A stretch of DNA of 64,000 bases from the NCBI RefSeq assembly GCF_902381825.1, contig NZ_LR698973.1, positions 381,141 through 445,140 of the forward strand, written 5' to 3'. Below, piece by piece: positions 16,029-24,338 of this stretch. The first letter of the stretch is position 1; the number at the start of each line of letters is the position of its first letter. The position numbers and the translations under genes were made by a program. The notes below the pieces were generated by a model. That model was given only the letters and a program-made list of their open reading frames with translations. It did not search any database and was not told where the DNA came from. Origin of the DNA: Pseudocoprococcus catus. Its GTDB lineage: Bacteria; Bacillota; Clostridia; Lachnospirales; Lachnospiraceae.

Positions 16029-16790
16029 ATGTATCAGATTAGTAATGAAAAATTTGGTTTATTTGTAACCGAATTAAGAAAGGAAAAGAATTTAACTCAA
16101 AAGGATTTGGCTGAAAAATTATATGTATCAGATAAAACAGTTAGTAAATGGGAACGTGGTCTTAGTATGCCTAATGTCGTATTACTCATACCAATAGCTG
16201 ATATATTAGATGTTTCCGTTACAGAATTGTTACGTGGAGAAAAAATAGATAGACAGAAAAATATTGATACAAAAGAAGTCGAGGAATTGGTAGTAGGCTC
16301 TCTCGATATGGCTGTTAGCAATTCTATTCATCGGCATAGAAAAAACTGGATATTAGCATATTTGCTATGCTTTTTAATATCTATTACAGAAATTATTATG
16401 TTAGTTGTATCTGGGAATTTAATAGCTGAGATGAAAGATGATATATTGCTGGTTACAGGGTTAATGCTTTTATTTGGTGCATGGTTTTGTTTCTTTGCCA
16501 AAGACATGTTACCAACATATTATGATGCAAACAAGATAAATTATGTTTCACAAGGAATTTTTAGAATACATCTAGTTGGTTTATCCTTAAACAATGGAAA
16601 TTGGATGTACATCTGTACAACTTTAAAAATTTGGACACTTGCAACGGTTGTTCTATATCCTCTTGCAGGTATTATAATAATCAATTGTCTCAATATAGCT
16701 TTATGGGATATTTTAAGTAAAATTTTCTTAATTATGATATTAGGTGGTATGGTAGTTTCGATTTACATTATCGGGAAAAAATACGAATAA
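16029..16790 (+). CDS. XRE-family regulator with C-terminal membrane domain
   Basis: A 253-residue protein. The start at 16029 is fixed by AGGAGGTGG immediately upstream; a longer frame exists from 15924. HTH_3 spans about 3-62 (LRKEKNLTQKDLAEKLYVSDKTVSKWERGLSMPNVVLLIPIADIL). After a linker there are hydrophobic segments near 100-125, 135-155, 200-225 and 228-248. This combination is common in clostridia, where such proteins are thought to sense membrane signals. It is strongly AT-rich compared with core genes. Confidence 0.82.
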   Translation: MYQISNEKFGLFVTELRKEKNLTQKDLAEKLYVSDKTVSKWERGLSMPNVVLLIPIADILDVSVTELLRGEKIDRQKNIDTKEVEELVVGSLDMAVSNSIHRHRKNWILAYLLCFLISITEIIMLVVSGNLIAEMKDDILLVTGLMLLFGAWFCFFAKDMLPTYYDANKINYVSQGIFRIHLVGLSLNNGNWMYICTTLKIWTLATVVLYPLAGIIIINCLNIALWDILSKIFLIMILGGMVVSIYIIGKKYE

Positions 16791-16967
16791 TTAAATTACC
16801 TGTTATCGTTGTGGATATTACTAATTTACAACATGAGTTGCGCCTTTTGAATATTTGTTGCAAAAACACACCTTTTCGTTGTAAAAAATGCAACGATATA
16901 TATAATGAGAGTATGAGATAAAGCCAATAGTCAAATTACATACATACCTGTGAAAGGGGCGTTACTT

Positions 16968-17453
16968 ATGGCAAATGATAATCAGATAGCTTTCCTTTGT
17001 TCGAGATTGAAGGAGCTTCGTGAAAAGAATGGCTGTACCATGGATGACATGGCAAAGAAGATTGATGTATTAGAGGGCTTGAAACCAGGAACTGGTATGA
17101 ACAAGTCGTCTATTTCACGTGTTGAAGGTGGAAAAACTACAGAAAAAACTCTATTGGAAATGGCAAGAAAATATTGTAAGGCTTTTGGAATGTCAGAATC
17201 ACAGACCGAACAATTTTTAAGAGGGGAGAAGGTTGCAGTTCCAGATACTTCAGCGTTACTTAAGGATTCACAGTTAATTGATGAACTGAACAAGGAATAT
17301 AGCAAGGTAGTTATTCCAAAGGTAGTTGTTGATGAATTAGATAATATAAAGAATAAGAACTCAGGTTCTCTTGGGAGAAAGGCTTGGGAAGTTATTCGTG
17401 GTATTAGCTATGGTTCTCGTTTGCAACAAGGCTTTCGAAGAATTCATTTGTAG
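16968..17453 (+). pseudogene. Truncated XRE-PIN domain protein
   Basis: A 161-residue frame. ATG 16968 is preferred to GTG 16950 because GAAAGGGGC lies 9 nt before it. An HTH domain at about 5-80 is followed by the first half of a PIN ribonuclease fold (VPDTSALLKDSQLIDELN ... VIPKVVVDELDNIKN, with the first catalytic Asp and a Glu visible). The frame leaves the family after GRKAWEVIRG and ends with an unrelated 17-residue tail. The last PIN acidic residues are missing. A piece in another frame (to 17536) reads SFVGVNQSKQTGKTGPDIAD and may belong to a different disrupted gene. Confidence 0.6.
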
Positions 17454-17783
17454 GAGTTAATCAATCAAAGCAAACTGGCAAAACAGGACCGGATATTGCA
17501 GATAGACTTTTTAATTTAATAAAAAAACGATATTGAAATGATTTTAAATGAATATTCAGTATTAAATTACAGGTGTTTGTGGTAGTATATAATCTGAGAA
17601 AAGTTGCGCAATATGGCTTCTAAAAATGATGTAAAGGATGATGATTTTGACTAGAGGAGAATTACGTAGAAGAGAAGAAGCAGTAGTCGCAGGATTTGTT
17701 GAAAAAAATTGAGATAAAGATAAATGATTCTGGAAGCATTTTAGAATGATATAAGAAAAATCAGAGGAAGGACTTGAATATTA
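17454..17783. other. Remnant-filled gap
   Basis: About 330 bp without an intact gene. Short frames ending at 17536 and between 17611 and 17720 (for example GELRRREEAVVAGFVEKN) look like fragments of coding DNA broken by stops. There is no clear hairpin or promoter. Confidence 0.45.
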
Positions 17784-18083
17784 ATGTCTTTTAACATCAT
17801 TAAAAATACACTTGAAACCCAGGAAAATGGCGTTCTCATCATCGAAAATGATGTATATCGTATTAAAATGAGATACATTGGAAACTACAGAGAAGACTTG
17901 AAAAACCATAAACTTAACACTGACTTTTTAACAGTCAATTCAAAAATCAAGCAAGCTCATTCTGTATATATGCCTACATTCACACTTATGCATGACGAGG
18001 TAATGTTTAAAATTATTGATACAGGAGCTGGCATCTTCGATGAAAAATCTATGGACAACATGATAGCAGATTTGGACTCATGA
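17784..18083 (+). CDS. Hypothetical protein
   Basis: A 99-residue protein that I do not recognise. It has no membrane segment or obvious motif. The composition is ordinary, with alternating strand-like stretches (GVLIIENDVYRIKMRYIGNY) and an acidic end. Its stop overlaps the start of the next small frame (ATGA), which suggests translational coupling. It lies at the end of the decayed accessory patch. Confidence 0.45.
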   Translation: MSFNIIKNTLETQENGVLIIENDVYRIKMRYIGNYREDLKNHKLNTDFLTVNSKIKQAHSVYMPTFTLMHDEVMFKIIDTGAGIFDEKSMDNMIADLDS

Positions 18084-18202
18084 GAGACAGATCAAAAGAA
18101 ATTGCTATGCTGGAGGATACTCTTAAGATCTTAAAGCAGGGCTGGTATGAAAAAAATGGTAATTTCTTCCAGAAATGTGGAATGCATATGGTGAAGAATT
18201 AG
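18080..18202 (+). pseudogene. Short remnant coupled to the preceding frame
   Basis: A 40-codon frame starts on the ATGA overlap with the upstream stop. It begins like the N terminus of a larger protein (IAMLEDTLKILKQGWYEKNG) and ends abruptly. It is probably a 5' fragment of a lost gene. Confidence 0.35.
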
Positions 18203-18268
18203 TTTGTATGATAAAATAACAAAGTGATTATATAGCCATAAGCAGAGTATGGTAGAAAGAGGATAAAA

Positions 18269-19594
18269 ATGAGAGAAGGAAAAGGAATTGCCCTGTTGCC
18301 AATTGGTGTATTTCTTGTATTATACCTTGGCCTGGGCATTTTGTTTGAGTATGTGATGGAAATTCCAATGGGGTTTTACAACGTGCCGATTGTCGTTGCA
18401 TTTCTTGCGGCGATTCTGGTGGCCTGTCTGCAGAATCGAGCGTTGAATTTTGATCAGAAACTGGAGATTATGGCACAGGGAGTGGGTGATAAGAATATTA
18501 TCACGATGCTATTAATCTTCCTGACAGCCGGTTCATTTGTGGGTGTTGTGGGGAGAAGCAGTGCAGAGAGTGTGGCCTATTGCATGCTGAGTCTGATCCC
18601 GGCGAGATTTTCAGTTGCGGTGCTGTTTATCGTTGGCTGTTTTGTATCAGTGGCGATGGGAACATCTGTCGGAACTATTACCCTTCTGACACCGATTGCA
18701 GTCGCTGTTTCTACAGCGTCCGGATTTGATCTGGCGTTTTGTGTCGCTTCTGTGATGGGTGGCGCCATGTTTGGGGATAATCTGTCTTTTATTTCAGATA
18801 CAACGATTGCTGCATGTAATGGACAGGGATGCGAGATGAAAGACAAGTTCAGGGAAAACTTCTGGATTGCTTTTCCGGCAGCTGTTGTGACACTGATTCT
18901 GATTCTTATGCTGTCTTTCCAGACAGAAATTCAGGGACATGTGATTCAGCCATACCATTTGACGCAGGTGATTCCGTATGTGCTCGTACTGATCGGAGGC
19001 ATTGTAGGTATCAATGTATTTGTTGTACTGCTGATCGGTATTGTGTCAGGTGCGTTGATTATGCTGATTGGTGGCCATACCGTTCCTGTAGAGATTCTTA
19101 AAAACATGGGCTCCGGTGTCTCCGGAATGTTTGAAACCTGTATGGTAGCTATTCTTGTAGCGGCCATGTGTGCGCTTATCCGTGAGTATGGGGGATTTGA
19201 TGCACTTCTTAGCTGGATACACAGAATCTTCCGTGGAAAAAAGGGTGGTCAGCTTGGTATGGGATTTCTCGTCGGCACAATGGATATTGCAACGGCCAAC
19301 AATACAGTAGCCATCGTTATGGCAAACCCGATTGCGAAGGAAATGGCAGAGGAATATGGCATTACACCGAGAAAGACAGCATCGCTTCTTGATACATTTT
19401 CATGCGTTTTTCAAGGGGTGATTCCTTATGGTGCGCAGATGCTTGTCGCAATTTCAGCAGTGAACGAACTTGGCGGAGAGATTTCAGCCTTTCAGATCAT
19501 GCCGAAACTGTTTTATCCGCTGCTTTTATTGCTCAGCTCTCTGATTACGATCATGAAGAGCACAGAACGTACAGAAACGGCATCGCATGAATAA
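18269..19594 (+). CDS. NhaC-family Na+/H+ (or organic ion) antiporter
   Basis: A 441-residue polytopic membrane protein with about eleven hydrophobic segments. It carries the NhaC-type stretch MGTSVGTITLLTPIAVAVS near 129-147 and VMGGAMFGDNLSFISDTTIAA near 164-184, which contains the conserved acidic residues of the transport path. The second half has GTMDIATANNTVAIVMANPIAKEMA. Relatives exchange sodium, malate/lactate or amines for protons. No neighbour defines the substrate. The start follows GAAAGAGG. Confidence 0.88.
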   Translation: MREGKGIALLPIGVFLVLYLGLGILFEYVMEIPMGFYNVPIVVAFLAAILVACLQNRALNFDQKLEIMAQGVGDKNIITMLLIFLTAGSFVGVVGRSSAESVAYCMLSLIPARFSVAVLFIVGCFVSVAMGTSVGTITLLTPIAVAVSTASGFDLAFCVASVMGGAMFGDNLSFISDTTIAACNGQGCEMKDKFRENFWIAFPAAVVTLILILMLSFQTEIQGHVIQPYHLTQVIPYVLVLIGGIVGINVFVVLLIGIVSGALIMLIGGHTVPVEILKNMGSGVSGMFETCMVAILVAAMCALIREYGGFDALLSWIHRIFRGKKGGQLGMGFLVGTMDIATANNTVAIVMANPIAKEMAEEYGITPRKTASLLDTFSCVFQGVIPYGAQMLVAISAVNELGGEISAFQIMPKLFYPLLLLLSSLITIMKSTERTETASHE

Positions 19595-19721
19595 ATTTAG
19601 CCACAAGATGAATTTTGATGGAACAAAAGAAGTTAACCGGGAATGTCTGGAGCAGGCGAATCAGATCATCGAAGATGGCATCGATGCGCAGAAACTTTAT
19701 TTGTTATCATCAACTGCTTGA
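19587..19721 (+). CDS. Possible short ORF overlapping the antiporter end
   Basis: A 44-codon frame starts inside the last codons of the antiporter and reads NFDGTKEVNRECLEQANQIIEDGIDAQKLYLL. It has no recognisable family. It may be a remnant or not expressed. Confidence 0.2.
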   Translation: MNKFSHKMNFDGTKEVNRECLEQANQIIEDGIDAQKLYLLSSTA

Positions 19722-19763
19722 AAAAGAAATGAACATATAAATGTTCAAATTTTCATACATAGA

Positions 19764-19792
19764 TTGGCGAACGGCGCGGTTTCTGGTATGAT
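19764..19792 (+). promoter_or_regulatory. Sigma-A promoter for the thioesterase
   Basis: TTGGCG (19764-19769), a 17-nt spacer, then TATGAT (19787-19792). The predicted start lies about 60 nt before the gene. Confidence 0.6.
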
Positions 19793-19857
19793 GTAAGAAA
19801 GAGAAGCGTCTCTTGTGTTATTTATAGGAAGATGATTTTTACAAGGAGGGTTTTACA

Positions 19858-20244
19858 ATGGAAATGAAAGCAGGAATGAAGTTCGAAACAGAAATTATTG
19901 TGAACGAGGGTATGCTTGCGAACCATAACGATCCACAGCTTCCGGCAATTGAATTGCCTGCAGTTTTCTCAACACCGAGCATGATCAACCTGATGGAACT
20001 GACCTGTGCCAAATTAATGGATAACTGTCTGGAAGAAGGCAAAGGTTCTGTCGGTATGTCTGTTGAAGTCAGACATCTTGCTTCCACACCATGTGGCAAG
20101 AAAGTTCGCTGTGAAGTAGAGATTACAGAAGTTGTGAATGGCAAGAAAGTGACATTTGCTGTGAATGCGTATGATGAGAACGGCCTGATCGGTACAGGCA
20201 CACATAAACGTGCGGTGATCAACAAGGCAGCATTTAATATGTAA
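19858..20244 (+). CDS. Hotdog-fold thioesterase (FlK-like)
   Basis: A 128-residue single hotdog domain of the thioesterase superfamily related to fluoroacetyl-CoA thioesterase FlK. It has an active-site-like segment PAVFSTPSMINLMELTCAKL near 38-58, the strand MSVEVRHLASTPCGKKVRCEVEI near 68-90, and GTGTHKRAVIN near 112-122. In this group the conserved Thr/Glu/His set hydrolyses small acyl-CoA esters. Members in anaerobes are common and their substrates are mostly unknown. It has its own promoter and is followed by a terminator. Confidence 0.87.
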   Translation: MEMKAGMKFETEIIVNEGMLANHNDPQLPAIELPAVFSTPSMINLMELTCAKLMDNCLEEGKGSVGMSVEVRHLASTPCGKKVRCEVEITEVVNGKKVTFAVNAYDENGLIGTGTHKRAVINKAAFNM

Positions 20245-20327
20245 GAAAATACTATTTGACGAATGTATTCATCTATTGTATATTTGCCATGATTCATCGG
20301 AGAGCAATTTGTTCAATAGAAACAATA

Positions 20328-20376
20328 GCCGGATAAGATGGCAGGCTGAGATGCTTGCTGCTTATTCGGTTTTTTT
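20328..20376 (+). terminator. Intrinsic terminator after the thioesterase
   Basis: A 10-bp stem with two G-U pairs (GCCGGATAAG with CTTATTCGGT) is followed by seven T. Confidence 0.75.
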
Positions 20377-20448
20377 CTATTTCACACCGTACATCCGCTG
20401 AGATGGGGCGGATTATCGCACTTTAAAAAATAATAGTTCGCTAAGATA

Positions 20449-20477
20449 TTGTTAAAAATCATCCGTCGTGGTACAAT
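20449..20477 (+). promoter_or_regulatory. Sigma-A promoter for thrS
   Basis: TTGTTA (20449-20454), a 17-nt spacer and TACAAT (20472-20477). The leader to the start codon is about 90 nt, too short for a T-box, and I see no T-box consensus. Confidence 0.65.
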
Positions 20478-20574
20478 AACAGTTGCAATGTTAAAAATGG
20501 TGTATCCAAAGAATTGCGGTTTCCTGACGGGAATCGGTATTTTCGGATACAGAAGATAGAAGGAGATAAGTACA

Positions 20575-22332
20575 ATGGTTAATTTTAAAGAAGATGAACA
20601 GTTGAAAATGCTGAACCATTCCTGTGCACATCTGATGGCTCAGGCGATCAAACATCTCTATCCTCAGGCTAAGTTCTGGGTTGGACCTGTTGTTGCAGAA
20701 GGTTTCTACTATGATGTGGATCTGGGTGACGATGTTATCAGAGATGAAGATATCGCTGCTATTGAGAAAGAGATGAAGAAAGTTGCCAAGAGCGGCAAGA
20801 AGATTGTTCGCCATGAGATTTCCAAGGAAGAAGCCCTTGAGATGTTCAAGGATGATGAATACAAGATTGACCTGATCAATGGTCTGGAAGATGGCAATAT
20901 TTCATGTTACACACAGGGCGATTTCACAGATCTCTGCCGTGGACCTCACGTAGACAATGTGAAGTTATGCCGCCACTTCAAGTTGTTAAGACACTCCGGT
21001 GCATACTGGAAGGGTGACAGCAAGAACAAGGTGCTTCAGAGAATCTACGGCGTATGTTTCCCTACAGCTGAAGAATTGGAAGCACATTTACAGCTCCTTG
21101 AGGAAGCAAAGGAAAGAGACCATCGTAAGATCGGCAAGGACATGGAACTGTTCATGGTAGACGATCTTGTTGGCCGTGGTCTTCCGATGTTCCTTCCAAA
21201 GGGTTATACTATCTGGCAGGAACTTGAGAACTACATCAAGGAGAAGGAACGCAAGCTGGGTTATCAGCATGTTATGACACCTTGTGTCGGTACTGTGAAC
21301 CTTTATAAGACATCCGGTCACTGGGATCATTACAAAGAGAATATGTTCCCTGCCATGGAAGTAGATGATGAAGCTTTCGTACTCAGACCGATGAACTGCC
21401 CGCATCATATGATGATTTATGCGAATAAGAGACATTCTTACAGAGATCTGCCAATCAGAATCGGCGAGATTGCTCATGATTTCAGATACGAAGCCAGCGG
21501 TACACTGAAAGGTATCGAAAGAGGCAGACATTTCTGCCAGAATGATGCCCATCTGTTTGTAACACCTGAGCAGATTAAGGATGAGATTTCAAGAGTTGTA
21601 GACCTGATCTTCAGCACATACGAAGATTTCGGCATCACAGATTACAGATGCGTTTTATCTCTGAGAGATCCTGAAGACAAAGCGAAGTATCATGATGATG
21701 ATGAGATGTGGAACAAGGCAGAGAACGCACTGCGTGAAGTTATGAACGAACTTGGTCTTGAGTACACAGAAGAGATCGGTGAAGCCGCTTTCTATGGTCC
21801 TAAGCTGGATGTCAATGTGAAGCCTGCTGTAGGTAATGAGATCACATTATCCACATGTCAGCTCGACTTCTGTCTGCCGGCGAAATTCCAGCTGACATAT
21901 GTTGACAAAGATGGCGAGATGAAGACACCGGTTGTTCTGCATAGAGCGATCCTCGGTTCTCTTGACAGATTCATGGCGTATATCCTTGAGGAGACAAAGG
22001 GTAATCTGCCTACATGGCTGGCACCGATCCAGGTCAAAGTTATGCCTGTTAAGACAGATGATGACGACTTGAATGCTTATGCCAATGAAATCTGTGAACT
22101 GCTTGAAGCGCAGAATGTTCGTGTTGATCTGGATGACAGAGCAGAGAAACTGGGCTATCGTATGCGTGAGGGACAGATCCAGAAGGTACCATATCTTCTT
22201 GTTATCGGTTTCAACGAGAAGGATAACAGAACGGTTTCCTACAGACTTCACGGCGAGAAAGATACAACAGTTGTGGGCCTTGATGAATTTGTTGAGAAGA
22301 TTGTTGATGAGATCAAGAACAAAGTTCATTAA
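20575..22332 (+). CDS. thrS: Threonyl-tRNA synthetase lacking the TGS domain
   Basis: A 585-residue class II aminoacyl-tRNA synthetase that charges tRNA-Thr. The protein begins directly with the editing domain (HSCAHLMAQAIKHLYP near 15, zinc-hydrolase-like His motif; CRGPHV near 121). The catalytic core follows, with motif 2 (FRYEASGTLKGIERGRHFCQ near 304) and motif 3 (HRAILGSLDRFMAYILEE near 460), and the anticodon-binding domain from about 485. The usual 60-residue N-terminal TGS domain is absent, a variant seen in some clostridia. AAGGAGATAAG gives the start. It converges with and overlaps the LysR gene by 20 bp. Confidence 0.95.
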   Translation: MVNFKEDEQLKMLNHSCAHLMAQAIKHLYPQAKFWVGPVVAEGFYYDVDLGDDVIRDEDIAAIEKEMKKVAKSGKKIVRHEISKEEALEMFKDDEYKIDLINGLEDGNISCYTQGDFTDLCRGPHVDNVKLCRHFKLLRHSGAYWKGDSKNKVLQRIYGVCFPTAEELEAHLQLLEEAKERDHRKIGKDMELFMVDDLVGRGLPMFLPKGYTIWQELENYIKEKERKLGYQHVMTPCVGTVNLYKTSGHWDHYKENMFPAMEVDDEAFVLRPMNCPHHMMIYANKRHSYRDLPIRIGEIAHDFRYEASGTLKGIERGRHFCQNDAHLFVTPEQIKDEISRVVDLIFSTYEDFGITDYRCVLSLRDPEDKAKYHDDDEMWNKAENALREVMNELGLEYTEEIGEAAFYGPKLDVNVKPAVGNEITLSTCQLDFCLPAKFQLTYVDKDGEMKTPVVLHRAILGSLDRFMAYILEETKGNLPTWLAPIQVKVMPVKTDDDDLNAYANEICELLEAQNVRVDLDDRAEKLGYRMREGQIQKVPYLLVIGFNEKDNRTVSYRLHGEKDTTVVGLDEFVEKIVDEIKNKVH

Positions 22333-23212
22333 AGTCGATTTTGGATGGATCAGTCAGATACTGAATGAAAGTCTTTGTTAGTACAGAAACACGGTTTAAC
22401 GGCATGGAAGCAATGCCGATGGCACGGTACTGCGGCGGGTCAATAGGACGGATCTCCAAACTGTAATTGAGGTTTCGCAGGATCAGTTCCGGCATGATGG
22501 TGATGCCGAATCCGTGAGATACCATGGAGATAACTGACAAATCATCATTTAGGACATAGCGGACATTAGTTTTGCCGCGGGTTGAATTTAATACTGCCTG
22601 AATATCATTATCAGAGCCTTTGGTTGGCAAAACCAAGGGCTCTTTTTTGATTTCCGGGAGTGTCAGAACATTCTGCCGGGTCAGGGGGTGCCTTTCAGGA
22701 AGAAGGACATTCATGGGATCCTTATACAGCAGGTGAAAGACCAGCGGGTCAGCAACAGGAGCCGTCAGAAAGCCGCAGTCCACGCGGCCGCTTAAAATAC
22801 GCTCTGTGATTTCATCGTAGTCACCGGCTAGCAGATCGAATTCCACAAGGGGATAATCTGCCTGAAACTTGCGGATGATGGTCGGAAGCCACTGGGTGGA
22901 AACACTGGTGAAGGTGGCGATCCGCAGGGTGCCGGCTACCGTTTCGTTGATATCGTAAATGGCCTGAGAAAGACCATGCTGATCGTTGACCAGAGTTTGT
23001 ATGTAAGGCAGCAGGCGTTTGCCGTTCTCAGTGAGGGTGACGCCGGAAGCACTTCTTGCCAGAAGGGAAAATCCGGTCTCTTTCTCCAAGGCGGCAATGG
23101 CATGGCTGATGCCGGCCTGGGTATAGTGAAGAATCTCAGCAGTCTTTGTAATATTGCCGATTTCGGCGGTTTTCAGAAAAATTTCATAGCGGTTTAAAAT
23201 CATTGAAGGCAC
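22313..23212 (-). CDS. LysR family transcriptional regulator
   Basis: A 299-residue LysR-type regulator. The winged HTH is at about 6-65 (FLKTAEIGNITKTAEILHYTQAGISHAIAALEKETGFSLLAR), followed by the LysR_substrate effector domain at about 95-290 (GTLRIATFTSVSTQWLPTIIRKF, CGFLTAPVADP). It is transcribed away from the EamA transporter, with 160 bp between them, so it very likely controls that exporter and itself. Its 3' end lies inside thrS. The effector is not deducible. Confidence 0.92.
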   Translation of the reverse strand: MPSMILNRYEIFLKTAEIGNITKTAEILHYTQAGISHAIAALEKETGFSLLARSASGVTLTENGKRLLPYIQTLVNDQHGLSQAIYDINETVAGTLRIATFTSVSTQWLPTIIRKFQADYPLVEFDLLAGDYDEITERILSGRVDCGFLTAPVADPLVFHLLYKDPMNVLLPERHPLTRQNVLTLPEIKKEPLVLPTKGSDNDIQAVLNSTRGKTNVRYVLNDDLSVISMVSHGFGITIMPELILRNLNYSLEIRPIDPPQYRAIGIASMPLNRVSVLTKTFIQYLTDPSKIDFNELCS

Positions 23213-23372
23213 ACTCCATAACTTTTGTGAATGATAAGTATTAATATTATTCTCTTTTCAAATATTCAGATAGTTGTATAATACTCCATGGAAAACAAAA
23301 AAGCAAGGCGGTGTTTTGCAATGCCAAATTAAAAAACACCTTGAAATAAGGATAGAGGAGTAGGATAAGGTT

Positions 23373-24272
23373 ATGAGAGAGTATGGATGGACGCAGCAGA
23401 GGGCGGACAGTATGCTGGCGCTGGTTGCGATGGCATGGGGCAGTTCCTATCTGTTGATGAAGATTGGTTTGGATGGTATCCCGCCGTTTTGTATTATTGC
23501 ATTAAGATTTGGTATCGCGTTTATTGCGGTTTCACTTTTGTTTTTTAAAAAGTTTAAGAAGACAACGAAGCGTGTGATGATGAAAGGTGCAGTTCTTGGC
23601 TTGTTCCTTTTTGGACTGTTTGCGTTTCTGATGCATGGCCTTCAGACGACATCCGCTTCCAATGGCGGTTTTCTGACAAGTACAACTGTTGTGCTGGTGC
23701 CGCTTTTTCATGCGGTGATTAAGAAGAAAATGCCGGATCACCAGAATGTTTTGAGTATTCTGCTGACGATGACAGGCATTTGTCTGCTGACCCTGCAGCA
23801 GTCACTGGTGTTCCACAGCGGTGATATTCTCTGTCTTGCAGGTGCAGCTGTGTATGCGGTGCAGATTCTGTTGACGGACAAGTTTGCACAGGAAGAGGAC
23901 GGAATGCTCCTTGGCATCTGGCAGCTTGGATTTGCAGCGCTGTATGGTGTCATTTGCACATTTATGTTTGAAACACCGACATTGCCGTCAAGCAGTTCCC
24001 AGTGGATTGCAATTTTGGGCCTGGCATTTGTATGCAGTGCCTTTGGATTCGTGATGCAGCCAATGGCACAGAAGTATACAACACCGGAACATACAGGCCT
24101 TTTGTTTGCACTGGAACCGGTTTTTTCAGCGGTATTCTCATACATTTTCCTGCATGAGACTTTGTCCGGGAAGGGTTATATGGGCGCAATGCTGGTAATG
24201 GCCGGCGTGGTTGCAGCTTCTGTTGTCAGGAAAAAGAGACAGTTGGTACGAGTTGTGGCACATCAATCCTAA
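23373..24272 (+). CDS. EamA/DMT family metabolite transporter
   Basis: A 299-residue membrane protein with ten predicted helices forming two EamA repeats (about 10-140 and 150-285). It shows the family features WGSSYLLMKIGL near 20 and FALEPVFSAVFSYIFLHETLSGKGYMGAMLVMAGV near 243-278. DMT transporters usually export amino acids or small metabolites. The promoter region 23255-23282 has TTTTCA, a 16-nt spacer and TATAAT in the LysR intergenic gap, consistent with control by the divergent LysR. Confidence 0.9.
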   Translation: MREYGWTQQRADSMLALVAMAWGSSYLLMKIGLDGIPPFCIIALRFGIAFIAVSLLFFKKFKKTTKRVMMKGAVLGLFLFGLFAFLMHGLQTTSASNGGFLTSTTVVLVPLFHAVIKKKMPDHQNVLSILLTMTGICLLTLQQSLVFHSGDILCLAGAAVYAVQILLTDKFAQEEDGMLLGIWQLGFAALYGVICTFMFETPTLPSSSSQWIAILGLAFVCSAFGFVMQPMAQKYTTPEHTGLLFALEPVFSAVFSYIFLHETLSGKGYMGAMLVMAGVVAASVVRKKRQLVRVVAHQS

Positions 24273-24299
24273 AAGCAAATATAGTATTAATGAATAGAG

Positions 24300-24328
24300 A
24301 TAAAAGCACTGGATTCAGTGCTTTTTAT
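24300..24328. terminator. Bidirectional terminator
   Basis: AAAAGCACT (24302-24310) pairs with AGTGCTTTT (24317-24325). A and T tracts on either side serve both the transporter and the converging regulator. Confidence 0.8.
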
Positions 24329-24338
24329 CGTTCAGCGC

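Noticed and set aside
14101..18240. Intact integrative element or prophage
   Set aside because: No integrase, relaxase or structural phage gene exists here; only TnpV, regulators and fragments remain.
20245..20574. T-box riboswitch before thrS
   Set aside because: No T-box GGTGG..CGCG-type consensus and no matching terminator/antiterminator; the leader from the promoter is only about 90 nt.
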